Assembly: GCF_001544095.1 (NCBI RefSeq)
Contig: NZ_BCPT01000014.1
Location: 1-64,000, forward strand
Origin: Enterococcus casseliflavus NBRC 100478
Lineage (GTDB): Bacteria; Bacillota; Bacilli; Lactobacillales; Enterococcaceae
Length of the DNA: 64,000 bases
Direction: 5' to 3'
The notes under the pieces: model-generated
What the model was told of the DNA's origin: nothing
Databases searched by the model: none
What the model saw: the letters and a program-made list of their open reading frames with translations, nothing else
Made by a program: the position numbers and the translations under genes
Shown here: piece after piece, positions 8,271-18,652 of the stretch
How positions within the stretch are numbered: position 1 is the first letter of the stretch
Layout of the letters: each line of letters starts with the position of its first letter

Positions 8271-9166
8271 TTGGCTCCCAACTCCTTCTTTGCTATCGAA
8301 TAGAATGTTTCCTCCACTTCTTTATCTGACAACGGTTCTGTAAAATATTGATTGGCGACTTTAACTAATTCGAATACTGCCTTTACATCTACTGCTCTTG
8401 CCAACAACCCCCCTGTGATTTGTGCAATGCGATTGTTGCGATTTCCCTCTTCACATCCGCATACAATGCTTTCGAAAAGTTCAGTAGTTGTATTCCTATA
8501 TCTTGACCCGCCTTTTTTGAAATTTGAAGATTTGAATGTTTTATAGGTGGAAACTCCATTTTTAGTATTATGATCTTTAGCCCAATTTCTAGCAGCTTCT
8601 ACTCCTATATCCTTAGGGAACTTTTTTTCGCCACCATATATAATAATGTCATTCTTATCTATATATTGCGTAAACACAGGTAACAACTGAATTTGCGACC
8701 AAGTTAAATTTGAATGGTCCGAATTATTGATTAGTCCCTGCATAACTTTTTTTAAAAAAAATTCAATAAGTTGCTTATACTCTTCCTCTTCGGCATGATC
8801 GTCCAAAGGGACAACTAATCTATAACGCACGCCTTTAATTCCATGGCTGATACTTGGATACAGAATGTATTCGAATTTCGCCATTTTACTTTGAATAGAT
8901 TCTATTAATTCTTCTCTTGAAACGATCACATCATCTAAATCCAAAATGAGACAGTCCCTGCTTTTCACGTTCTCGTTTTTCCTACTAAGTGAAACCATTT
9001 CTCCGCTTATAAAACCATCGGCTACAATCGTCTTGAGTTCTTTTTGTTTTTCGGCATCATCAGGAACTTCCACGCGTATAGGGTTATAATCCTTGAAGAA
9101 TTGGAGAATATCTTTACCAATTGGCGGTTCCATGATCGCTGGCCTGACTTTTCCTATATAAATCAT
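8267..9166 (-). CDS. pri: AEP-type primase
   Basis: 299 residues. A DLDD metal-binding motif at about 76-79 follows a hydrophobic strand, and SISHGIKGVRYRLVVP at 105-120 matches the S-x-H motif and following strand of archaeo-eukaryotic-type primases. The C-terminal 75 residues (helical, with NRNNRIAQITGGLLARAVD) resemble PriCT-type domains. It would prime replication of the element together with the overlapping helicase. Start is ATG 9166 with a GGAGGAG box upstream. Confidence 0.8.
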   Translation of the reverse strand: MIYIGKVRPAIMEPPIGKDILQFFKDYNPIRVEVPDDAEKQKELKTIVADGFISGEMVSLSRKNENVKSRDCLILDLDDVIVSREELIESIQSKMAKFEYILYPSISHGIKGVRYRLVVPLDDHAEEEEYKQLIEFFLKKVMQGLINNSDHSNLTWSQIQLLPVFTQYIDKNDIIIYGGEKKFPKDIGVEAARNWAKDHNTKNGVSTYKTFKSSNFKKGGSRYRNTTTELFESIVCGCEEGNRNNRIAQITGGLLARAVDVKAVFELVKVANQYFTEPLSDKEVEETFYSIAKKELGAN

Positions 9167-9177
9167 TTTTACTCCTC

Positions 9178-9405
9178 CTATACTGGATAAATTTCATCGG
9201 AGACAGCTTGTATTTGCCCTCGGATACTTTCTAAGGCCTCACCTATTTCGTCAAGCACTCCAGTTCCCAATTGTTTGTTTAAAGAAAATGTATCTTCAGT
9301 TACTCGTGAATATTCGATATTCTCGATAAGACGTTCGATGATTTTTAAGTCATTTACTCGTGCTGCAAGGTTCTTGGAACTGGATAGCAATTTCTTTTCA
9401 TTCAT
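9178..9405 (-). CDS. small unknown protein
   Basis: 75 residues, helical, soluble, no motif recognised. It overlaps the gene upstream by 8 bases and ends 11 bases before the primase start, so it belongs to the early replication row. It has a GGAGG box before the ATG. Confidence 0.55.
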   Translation of the reverse strand: MNEKKLLSSSKNLAARVNDLKIIERLIENIEYSRVTEDTFSLNKQLGTGVLDEIGEALESIRGQIQAVSDEIYPV

Positions 9406-9637
9406 GGTTAGATCCTCCTTGTTTCAATTTGATTGCGTAACCCTCGGTATCAGCTGCATGTCTTCCTGATAACTCTAAAATAGATACTAGCAATGCATTT
9501 GCCATGTTTAAATCTTCTGTAGTAATAGTTCCTTGCATCGACATTTGATTGTCAAAAAAAGCTTTAAACCCCTTCAAAGCAAAGTCAACATTAAATGCAT
9601 CAGTAACTAAATTTTCAATTCCTAAAATATTTTCCAT
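9398..9637 (-). CDS. small unknown protein
   Basis: 79 residues, helical. It begins two bases after the stop of the 42-residue ORF at 9640-9768, and its ribosome-binding site (GGAG) lies inside that ORF, which argues the two are translated together. No family recognised. Confidence 0.55.
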   Translation of the reverse strand: MENILGIENLVTDAFNVDFALKGFKAFFDNQMSMQGTITTEDLNMANALLVSILELSGRHAADTEGYAIKLKQGGSNHE

Positions 9638-9639
9638 AT

Positions 9640-9768
9640 TTAGTGCGCTCCATTCTCTAATTGTGATATACTAGAGAAAAGAAATAATAGGAAGTATCCT
9701 ATCGTGTAGCCATTTGCTGATTCCGCCAAGAATCTATACAGCAAAGGCTTTTTCTTTTCTCCATCCAT
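9640..9768 (-). CDS. small putative membrane protein (42 residues)
   Basis: Short ORF starting ATG 9768 (GTGGAG box 11 bases upstream; ATG 9762 is an alternative) and ending TAA at 9640. The product has a lysine-rich N-terminus (MDGEKKKPLLYRF) and a hydrophobic segment of about 14 residues (YTIGYFLLFLFSSI), consistent with a one-span membrane peptide. It fills the gap between its neighbours with tight spacing on both sides. Could be a holin-like or regulatory peptide; that is a guess. Confidence 0.5.
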   Translation of the reverse strand: MDGEKKKPLLYRFLAESANGYTIGYFLLFLFSSISQLENGAH

Positions 9769-9776
9769 AGTTTTTT

Positions 9777-10022
9777 TTACTCCACTTCTTTTAAACTTGG
9801 AAACTGACTTTCTAGCCATGGGATCATGACCGCTAAATTTTTTCTTGCTTGTTCTTCGGTTAAATTAGCTATTTGATTTTGAAGAACAATTAGATCAGCG
9901 TAAAGTCGTGCATTCTCTTTTTCGGCTTCTTTACACTCTTTCAAAATACTTTCTGCTTCTTCTACAATTTCACGTACAGAAAAATTCTTGTACTTCTTAG
10001 GTATCCAAACTAATTTCAGCAT
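9777..10022 (-). CDS. small coiled-coil protein of unknown function
   Basis: 81 residues with a predicted coiled coil at about 20-60 (EAESILKECKEAEKENARLY). A GGAGG box lies 5-8 bases before the ATG. It stands between the excisionase-like gene and the 42-residue ORF in the early leftward row. Function unknown. Confidence 0.55.
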   Translation of the reverse strand: MLKLVWIPKKYKNFSVREIVEEAESILKECKEAEKENARLYADLIVLQNQIANLTEEQARKNLAVMIPWLESQFPSLKEVE

Positions 10023-10098
10023 TTCTATCCTCCTTTTAAAAATACTATTGCGGCTACCAGTTGACTAACTTACTTTCCACTTTGCCCCCAGCGGCTAA

Positions 10099-10371
10099 TT
10101 AAATTTCAAATTGCGCCATCCACTCATCAACCTTTTTCCGATTACAACGCTTCGTTTGATTGATCACAGAAACTGGAAAATCCAATTCTTTGATAAACTT
10201 AGATAAATTGGATCGTGATACTTGTAGATAATCACAAGTCGTTTCCAAGTCCATCCATTCTTGGAAAATCCGTTTCTCAACTTCACGCTGCATTGTTTCC
10301 GCCCACACACGACTAGCAACTTCTGTTAATTGTTGCTCGATAGTCGGGCTTAAATCTACTTCTAACTTCAT
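10099..10371 (-). CDS. excisionase-like helix-turn-helix protein
   Basis: 90 residues. The C-terminal half (EWMDLETTCDYLQVSRSNLSKF...RCNRKKVDEWMAQF) has the helix-turn-helix-wing pattern of MerR/excisionase-type proteins: a residue pattern for strand-specific recognition followed by K-x-x-x-x-W at the end. Proteins of this kind direct excision or act as regulators. It is third from the integrase, right behind the Cro-like gene and a 17-bp operator copy, which suits a Xis role under repressor control. Confidence 0.6.
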   Translation of the reverse strand: MKLEVDLSPTIEQQLTEVASRVWAETMQREVEKRIFQEWMDLETTCDYLQVSRSNLSKFIKELDFPVSVINQTKRCNRKKVDEWMAQFEI

Positions 10372-10395
10372 TAATACTCATCACCTCTCTCTAGT

Positions 10396-10412
10396 TTATT
10401 CATTTTGAATAA
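10396..10412. promoter_or_regulatory. repressor operator copy 1
   Basis: TTATTCATTTTGAATAA, a 17-bp inverted repeat identical to the copy at 10682-10698. It overlaps the last codons of the Cro-like gene and lies 25 bases upstream of the excisionase-like gene. Confidence 0.65.
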
Positions 10413-10600
10413 AAAGAACGCAAAATTTTTTCTTTTGGAACTGAAAATATTTCAGCCAACAAAATAATTTGATTGGATTTTAACTGTTGCTCTCCACTCT
10501 CGATTTTTCTATAACTGGATGGATACTTATATCCCAGTTTTAAAGAAACATCTAGCAGCGTGAGCTTGTTTTTTTCCCTAAGTTCTTTTAATGTACACAT
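10400..10600 (-). CDS. Cro-like XRE-family repressor
   Basis: 66 residues, essentially one XRE helix-turn-helix: LKELREKNKLTLLDVSLKLGYKYPSSYRKIESGEQQLKSNQIILLAEIF. It is transcribed away from the CI-like gene from a consensus-like promoter (TTGACT, 17 bases, TATACT at 10647-10675), and an operator copy lies just behind the start of transcription. This is the first leftward early gene of the element. It likely competes with the CI-like protein at the three 17-bp operators. Confidence 0.8.
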   Translation of the reverse strand: MCTLKELREKNKLTLLDVSLKLGYKYPSSYRKIESGEQQLKSNQIILLAEIFSVPKEKILRSFYSK

Positions 10601-10617
10601 ATATGTTCTCCTTTCTG

Positions 10618-10634
10618 TTATTCATATTGAATAA
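10618..10634. promoter_or_regulatory. repressor operator copy 2
   Basis: TTATTCATATTGAATAA, a perfect 7-bp inverted repeat around three bases, located just downstream of the predicted start point of the leftward early promoter, where binding would block transcription. Confidence 0.7.
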
Positions 10635-10646
10635 CTTTGTGACTTT

Positions 10647-10675
10647 AGTATACTTATTTTAGAATGATAAGTCAA
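10647..10675 (-). promoter_or_regulatory. leftward early promoter of the element
   Basis: On the minus strand TTGACT (10675-10670), 17-base spacer, TATACT (10652-10647). Confidence 0.75.
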
Positions 10676-10681
10676 CAAAAA

Positions 10682-10698
10682 TTATTCATTTTGAATAA
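10682..10698. promoter_or_regulatory. repressor operator copy 3
   Basis: TTATTCATTTTGAATAA, overlapping the -35 region of the CI-like gene's promoter and lying 6 bases beyond the -35 box of the leftward promoter, a place from which one protein could control both. Confidence 0.7.
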
Positions 10699-10713
10699 AA
10701 TTTGTGCTATACT
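10685..10713 (+). promoter_or_regulatory. promoter of the CI-like repressor gene
   Basis: Extended -10 element TGCTATACT (10705-10713) with a weak -35 TTCATT 17 bases upstream. It lies downstream of the longest possible start codon of the repressor ORF, which shows that translation must begin further in. Confidence 0.6.
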
Positions 10714-10741
10714 ATCAACATATAGAAAGAAGGTGCTTTTT

Positions 10742-11275
10742 TTGGATTTTAAGGATAGGTTAAAATACCTAAGAGAACAACGTTCTTGGACGAAAACCGA
10801 CACCGCAAAAAGAATCGGCGTGTCAACAGGAGCATATTCTAATTGGGAATATGGCAACCGTGAACCGAATCAAGAAATGATTAGAAGAATAGCGCAAGTC
10901 TTTTCAGTCTCAACAAATTATCTTTTGACTGGAGAAAGAACATTAAAAGACTTATCTGACAAAGAAAAATTGGAATTAGCTAAACAATTAAAGAAAACAG
11001 CTACTTCTCACCTTGAAGGGCGTGATCACTACGTTCAAGCGGTTATTGAATATTTTGATGATGATGCTTTTTCTGAAATGTCTGACGAGGAAATAATATT
11101 ATTAGGAAGAATAATTACTTTCATGAACGAGACGAGTAAAGAATCCGTAAATTCTTTAGAATTTTTGATTCGACTAATCAACACGGCTATTAAAGAAGAT
11201 AAACTAAACTCCGATTCGTTTAAGCGACAATATAAGCAAACTGCAGATAATCTTTTGAAAACCTTATTAGATTAA
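10742..11275 (+). CDS. CI-like XRE-family repressor
   Basis: About 177 residues from TTG 10742. The ORF is open from 10664, but the promoter -10 box is at 10708-10713, and the ribosome-binding site AGAAAGAAGG lies just before this TTG, so the shorter form is preferred. The N-terminal 60 residues are an XRE helix-turn-helix (DRLKYLREQRSWTKTDTAKR...STGAYSNWEYGNREP). The C-terminal part is helical and lacks the S24/LexA-type catalytic Ser-Lys pattern, so release probably needs an antirepressor or helper-phage protein instead of RecA-driven self-cleavage, as known for Stl-type island repressors. Confidence 0.8.
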   Translation: MDFKDRLKYLREQRSWTKTDTAKRIGVSTGAYSNWEYGNREPNQEMIRRIAQVFSVSTNYLLTGERTLKDLSDKEKLELAKQLKKTATSHLEGRDHYVQAVIEYFDDDAFSEMSDEEIILLGRIITFMNETSKESVNSLEFLIRLINTAIKEDKLNSDSFKRQYKQTADNLLKTLLD

Positions 11276-11316
11276 CCTCCACCACTTTCCCCCAGCAGTA
11301 CCAGGAGGGAATAATA

Positions 11317-12468
11317 TTGGCAAAATTTGAACAATATAAAGATAAAAACAATAAAAGAAAATGGTTATTCAGTGGATATGTTGCTACTGACCCTATTACA
11401 GAAAAAAAGATTGTCACCACTCGTAAAGGTTTTGACACCAAAGCAGAAGCAAGGCTTGAGTTTGATAAATTGAAAGCAAGCATTCTAAAAGGCTCTAAAA
11501 AGAAACGTACAATCACATTCCAAGAGCTGTATGACAATTGGTTGGAACAACACCGCAAAAGTGTTAAATCTTCTACAGTAGCCACCAATAGACGGTTTAT
11601 TGAAGGTCATGTATTGCCAAAATTCGGCAAGTTAAAACTAGACCAAATAACCGTTTCTTTTTGTCAAAAATGTGTGAACGAATGGCACGACAAATACAAG
11701 CAATATCACTATATAAGACGTGCTACTGCTCAGGTCATGAATTATGGCGTATCTATGGAATTAATGGAAAGTAACCCCATGAAAAAGACGATTCTTCCAC
11801 GCAAAAAAGAAGAGGAAAAGAAACCTAACTTTTATAGTAAAGATGAATTACACGATTTTATGACATTTGTTAAAACACTTGATAACTATAAATATTATGC
11901 GTTCTTCCGTTTGCTTGCTATCACTGGCATGCGTAAATCAGAAGCGTTGGGGCTGTATATTAAACACTTGAACCTATTCAACAAGACACTAACAATCGGT
12001 AAAACGATAGCCATTGATGAATACGATCAGGTTGTTTTGCAGACCCCTAAAACAAAAAATTCATACCGCACCATCAGCTTAGATGATGAAACGATACGAA
12101 TTTTACAAAAATGGTTCAGTATTCAAAAAGAAGATTATTTCAAACTTGGGTTTAATACTTCAAAGGCAAAACAACTCATGTTTAGCAATATGAGTAATGA
12201 TTTATATTATCCGCAAGTGGTAAACGATTGGCTTGATTGGATCTATGATAAAGCAGACAAAGAAGGCTGCGCTTTAAAAAGAATAAGTCCTCATGGTTTC
12301 CGACATACTGCTTGTTCGCTTATGTTTGAAGCTGGCGCAACGATTAATGAGGTTCAGAAGCGCTTAGGTCATAAGGATGTAAAGACTACCATGAACATTT
12401 ATAGCCACGTTACACCGCAACAAGCAGAAAACACCAGTCAGAAGTTAGCAAACTATTTAGGTTTCTGA
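11317..12468 (+). CDS. int: tyrosine-type integrase
   Basis: 383 residues from TTG 11317, with AGGAGGG 8 bases upstream. Domains: an N-terminal arm-binding region (about 1-60), a SAM-like core-binding domain (65-165) and a C-terminal catalytic domain. Catalytic residues visible are R206 (ITGMRKSE), H326 and R329 (SPHGFRHT), H352 (LGHKDVKTT) and Y362 (NIYSH). It integrates and, with an excisionase, excises the element. The gene ends 97 bases from the sufB stop codon, so the right attachment site probably lies in that gap or in the sufB end. Confidence 0.95.
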   Translation: MAKFEQYKDKNNKRKWLFSGYVATDPITEKKIVTTRKGFDTKAEARLEFDKLKASILKGSKKKRTITFQELYDNWLEQHRKSVKSSTVATNRRFIEGHVLPKFGKLKLDQITVSFCQKCVNEWHDKYKQYHYIRRATAQVMNYGVSMELMESNPMKKTILPRKKEEEKKPNFYSKDELHDFMTFVKTLDNYKYYAFFRLLAITGMRKSEALGLYIKHLNLFNKTLTIGKTIAIDEYDQVVLQTPKTKNSYRTISLDDETIRILQKWFSIQKEDYFKLGFNTSKAKQLMFSNMSNDLYYPQVVNDWLDWIYDKADKEGCALKRISPHGFRHTACSLMFEAGATINEVQKRLGHKDVKTTMNIYSHVTPQQAENTSQKLANYLGF

Positions 12469-12514
12469 CAAATAGATAGTTTTTCGGATAGTATTTATGA
12501 GATTGAAGGCAAAT

Positions 12515-12551
12515 AAAAAGCCAAGAACGCTATAATATCAACGTTCTTAGC
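12515..12551 (-). terminator. terminator of the suf operon
   Basis: On the minus strand a 10-bp stem (12551-12542 with 12529-12520, one G-U pair), 12-base loop and five U. It lies just after sufB. It also contains a copy of the 18-bp motif of the neighbouring element. Confidence 0.7.
12529..12546 (+). repeat. copy D of dispersed 18-bp motif, at the right junction
   Basis: GCTATAATATCAACGTTC, 14 of 18 bases identical to the copy at 5774-5791, with ATATCAACGTT exactly shared. It lies in the loop and right arm of the sufB terminator, between integrase and sufB. Confidence 0.35.
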
Positions 12552-12564
12552 CTATAGTTAGGTT

Positions 12565-13965
12565 CTAACCTACACTGCCTTCCATCTCATAACTAATCAA
12601 CCGGTTCAATTCGACTGCGTATTCCATCGGTAATTCTTTGGTGAATGGTTCGACGAATCCCATGACGATCATTTCGGTTGCTTCGCTTTCGGAGAGGCCG
12701 CGGCTCATTAGGTAGTACAGTTGTTCTTCTGAGATTTTGGAGACTTTGGCTTCGTGTTCTAGGGACACCTGGCTGTTGTGGATCTCATTGAATGGGATGG
12801 TATCGGATTTCGATAGGTCATCCATGATGATAGTGTCACACTCGATATGGGAGATAGAGCCTGCGCTCTTCTTGCCGAAGGTGACTTGTCCACGATAGTT
12901 TACTGCACCGCCGTCTTTAGAAATTGATTTTGAGACGATGGAGCTGGAGGTATTTGGTGCGTTATGGATCATTTTTGCACCAGTATCTTGGATTTGGTTG
13001 GCACCTGCAAAGGCAATGGAAAGCATCGTGCCCCGTGCGCCTTTGCCATCAAGATACACACTTGGGTATTTCATGGTTGTTTTGGCACCTAGGTTGCCAT
13101 CGATCCATTCAACGGTAGCACCTTCTAAGGCTTTGGCCCGTTTGGTTACTAGGTTGTAGACGTTGTCTGACCAGTTTTGAATGGTGGTGTAGCGGCAATA
13201 AGCGTCTTTTAGGGTAAAAATTTCAACGATGGCTGCGTGCAAACTATTGCTTGAATAGGTTGGGGCGGTACAGCCTTCGACGTAATGGACGCTGGCGCCT
13301 TCGTCAACGATGATCAATGTGCGTTCGAACTGACCGGTATTTTCGGCATTGATTCGGAAATAGGTTTGTAATGGCACATCGACACGAACGCCTTTTGGTA
13401 CATAGATAAAGGTACCACCTGACCAAACGGCTGAGTTTAAAGCAGCAAGCTTGTTATCGGTTGGTGGGACTAATTTTGAGAAGTATTGTTTGAACAGCTC
13501 AGGGTATTCCTTCAAGGCTGAATCGGTATCGGTAAAGACGATGCCAAGTTTTTCAAACTCTTCTTTCATGTTGTGGTAAACGACTTCTGATTCGTATTGG
13601 GCAGAAGCGCCAGCCAGGTATGCCCGCTCGGCTTCTGGAATACCAATGCGCTCAAAGGTCTCTTTGATTTTTTCTGGTACGTCATCCCAATCACGGGCAG
13701 GACGATCACTTGGTTTTTGGTAATATTTGATGGCATCAAAATCGATGTCAGACAGGTCTGGGCCCCAGTTTTGCATGGGCATCTTGTTGAAGGCTTCAAG
13801 AGACTTCAAGCGGAACTCAAGCATCCATTCTGGCTCTTGCTTGACCCGTGAGATTTCACGGACGATGTCTTCGGTCAATCCTTCGCCGGTACTAAAAACA
13901 GGCTGCACGTCATCGTGGAAGCCAAATTTATATTCTTCTAATTCGGGTACACCCATGGTTCTCAC
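12565..13965 (-). CDS. sufB: Fe-S cluster scaffold complex subunit SufB
   Basis: 466 residues, typical length. It forms the SufBC2D complex that builds Fe-S clusters in the cytosol. The C-terminal part contains the conserved [26 protein letters not shown] stretch region in pieces ([18 protein letters not shown]) and ends with [15 protein letters not shown], shared with SufD. Last gene of sufCDSUB; 20 bases follow the sufU stop. The element next door has inserted just beyond its stop codon without disrupting it. Confidence 0.97.
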   Translation of the reverse strand: MRTMGVPELEEYKFGFHDDVQPVFSTGEGLTEDIVREISRVKQEPEWMLEFRLKSLEAFNKMPMQNWGPDLSDIDFDAIKYYQKPSDRPARDWDDVPEKIKETFERIGIPEAERAYLAGASAQYESEVVYHNMKEEFEKLGIVFTDTDSALKEYPELFKQYFSKLVPPTDNKLAALNSAVWSGGTFIYVPKGVRVDVPLQTYFRINAENTGQFERTLIIVDEGASVHYVEGCTAPTYSSNSLHAAIVEIFTLKDAYCRYTTIQNWSDNVYNLVTKRAKALEGATVEWIDGNLGAKTTMKYPSVYLDGKGARGTMLSIAFAGANQIQDTGAKMIHNAPNTSSSIVSKSISKDGGAVNYRGQVTFGKKSAGSISHIECDTIIMDDLSKSDTIPFNEIHNSQVSLEHEAKVSKISEEQLYYLMSRGLSESEATEMIVMGFVEPFTKELPMEYAVELNRLISYEMEGSVG

Positions 13966-13985
13966 TCCTTTTGTAGTGCGGTTGT

Positions 13986-17039
<3,054 letters not shown>

Positions 17040-17052
17040 TTACCTTGCCTCC

Positions 17053-17826
17053 TTACGCTTCTTCTTCTTTGTAGTCGATCCCTAACTCTTTACTGATCCC
17101 AGCATAGCCTTCTGCTTCTAGGCGTTTGGCTAAATCTGCCGAACCGGTCATCACGACACGGCCTTCCATCATGATATGAACCACGTCTGGTGTGATGTAG
17201 TTTAACAGACGTTGGTAATGGGTGATGATCAAAGCGCCAAAGCCTTCGCCGCGCATTTCATTGACGCCTTTTGCTACGACTTTCAAGGCATCAATATCTA
17301 GACCAGAGTCGATCTCATCCAAAATCGCAAAGGTTGGCTCTAGCATCAACAATTGTAAGATTTCATTTCGTTTCTTTTCTCCACCAGAGAAGCCTTCATT
17401 CAAATAGCGTTCCGCCATTTCTTCTGGCATATTCAATAAATCCATTTTTTCATCTAATTTTTTCAAGAAATCCATGACAGAGATTTTGTCGTCTTCGTCA
17501 CGTTTGGCATTGATCGCTGCTCGCATAAATTCCGCATTGGTGATGCCTGGAATTTCACTTGGGTATTGCATCGCCAAGAACAGACCTAAACGAGCCCGCT
17601 CATCCACTTCCATTTCCAAGACATTTTCGCCGTCGAACAAAATTTCCCCTTCTGTCACTTCATAATTCGGGTTGCCCATGATGGCAGCGGACAAGGTTGA
17701 TTTCCCTGTACCGTTTGGTCCCATGATGGCATGGATTTCTCCAGTTTTTAACACTAAGTCAACGCCTTTTAAGATCTTTTTATCTTCGATTTGGACGTGT
17801 AGATTTTTGATTTCTAAAACTGACAT
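17053..17826 (-). CDS. sufC: Fe-S assembly ATPase SufC
   Basis: 257 residues. ABC ATPase motifs: Walker A GPNGTGKST, signature FSGGEKKR, Walker B FAILDEIDSGLD, switch His in ITHYQR. It powers the SufBCD scaffold. First gene of the operon, with a promoter at 17859-17887 and a GGAGGG box before the ATG. Confidence 0.97.
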   Translation of the reverse strand: MSVLEIKNLHVQIEDKKILKGVDLVLKTGEIHAIMGPNGTGKSTLSAAIMGNPNYEVTEGEILFDGENVLEMEVDERARLGLFLAMQYPSEIPGITNAEFMRAAINAKRDEDDKISVMDFLKKLDEKMDLLNMPEEMAERYLNEGFSGGEKKRNEILQLLMLEPTFAILDEIDSGLDIDALKVVAKGVNEMRGEGFGALIITHYQRLLNYITPDVVHIMMEGRVVMTGSADLAKRLEAEGYAGISKELGIDYKEEEA

Positions 17827-17858
17827 TTCTTTCCCTCCAGTATCTTTTCTTTCTCACT

Positions 17859-17887
17859 ATTTTAGACTAATTGAGAATGAACTTCAA
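17859..17887 (-). promoter_or_regulatory. suf operon promoter
   Basis: Minus strand TTGAAG (17887-17882), 17-base spacer, TAAAAT (17864-17859), about 35 bases before the sufC start. Confidence 0.6.
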
Positions 17888-18009
17888 ACGCTATTCCCGA
17901 CTTTTTTAAAATATTTCTAATCTGTACATTGGAATTATTATAAAGTATTACATAGAGATAGTACATGGTTATTGTCTGTAATGCTAGAAATTTTTTAATT
18001 TTTTGTAAT

Positions 18010-18043
18010 AAAAAAAGGAATACGACATTGGCTGCCGCATCCC
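18010..18043 (-). terminator. terminator of the GNAT gene
   Basis: 11-bp stem (18043-18033 with 18027-18017, three G-U pairs on the minus strand), 5-base loop and seven U. Confidence 0.65.
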
Positions 18044-18049
18044 CTACCT

Positions 18050-18592
18050 TCACTTCTGCTGTGCCCATTCTTCTCGCAAGATGCCATACTTGATGGAATC
18101 ATAATAGGTGCCTTCCCAGAAACGGACTTTGCGGATCTGGGCTTCTTTGGTCATCCCTAGCTTTTCTCCTAGTTTCATCATGCGGTGATTGCCCGACCAC
18201 GTGGTATAACCGACACGCTGGATATGAGGCTGTGATTCAAACAACTCATTGATCCACTGGCGAATTGCTTGGCTGCCAATCCCTTGATTCCAAAGGGAAG
18301 CATCATAGATGGCTATCCCGAATTCCAACCACTGCTGCAAGTTATTGTCTTCCCAGTAAGCGGTCGCGATCCCCACGATTCTTCCTTGATAGCTGATCGC
18401 TTTACGTAACGGGTTGTCGATACAGCTAGCGCCAAACCCCGTTCGAAATTCTTCCCACGTCAACACGGGGTCTTGGAAATACGGTCCGTCCCATTTTTTC
18501 CATTCTAAATCTGCCTTAGGCCCATAGCTGATCGACCAAAGTTCAGCAATCATTTCTTCCGTAATCGGTTGAAGTGTGACTGTTTCTGCCAT
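18050..18592 (-). CDS. GNAT-family N-acetyltransferase
   Basis: About 180 residues from ATG 18592, preferred over an upstream TTG because GGGGGG lies 7 bases before it. The acetyl-CoA loop region reads WNQGIGSQAIRQWI (about 105-120), the usual Q/R-x-x-G-x-G/A motif, followed by the beta strand and helix of the fold (RVGYTTWSGNHRMMKLGEKLGM). It resembles ribosomal-protein and small-molecule acetyltransferases of the RimJ-like group; the substrate cannot be told. Stands alone between two terminators. Confidence 0.85.
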   Translation of the reverse strand: MAETVTLQPITEEMIAELWSISYGPKADLEWKKWDGPYFQDPVLTWEEFRTGFGASCIDNPLRKAISYQGRIVGIATAYWEDNNLQQWLEFGIAIYDASLWNQGIGSQAIRQWINELFESQPHIQRVGYTTWSGNHRMMKLGEKLGMTKEAQIRKVRFWEGTYYDSIKYGILREEWAQQK

Positions 18593-18613
18593 CTTCAAGC
18601 CCCCCTTTCTCCT

Positions 18614-18648
18614 AAAAAAAGTCGTCTCCTTTATTCGTAGACGACTTT
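18614..18648 (-). terminator. terminator of the uronide operon
   Basis: Perfect 10-bp stem AAAGTCGTCT / AGACGACTTT (18618-18627, 18639-18648) with an A run at 18614-18620 giving a U run on the minus strand, right after the YesL gene. Confidence 0.75.
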
Positions 18649-18652
18649 CTTT

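Noticed and set aside
10664-10741. Longer N-terminus of the CI-like repressor
   Set aside because: The region contains the operator, the -35 and the -10 boxes of the gene's own promoter, so it cannot be translated from that transcript.
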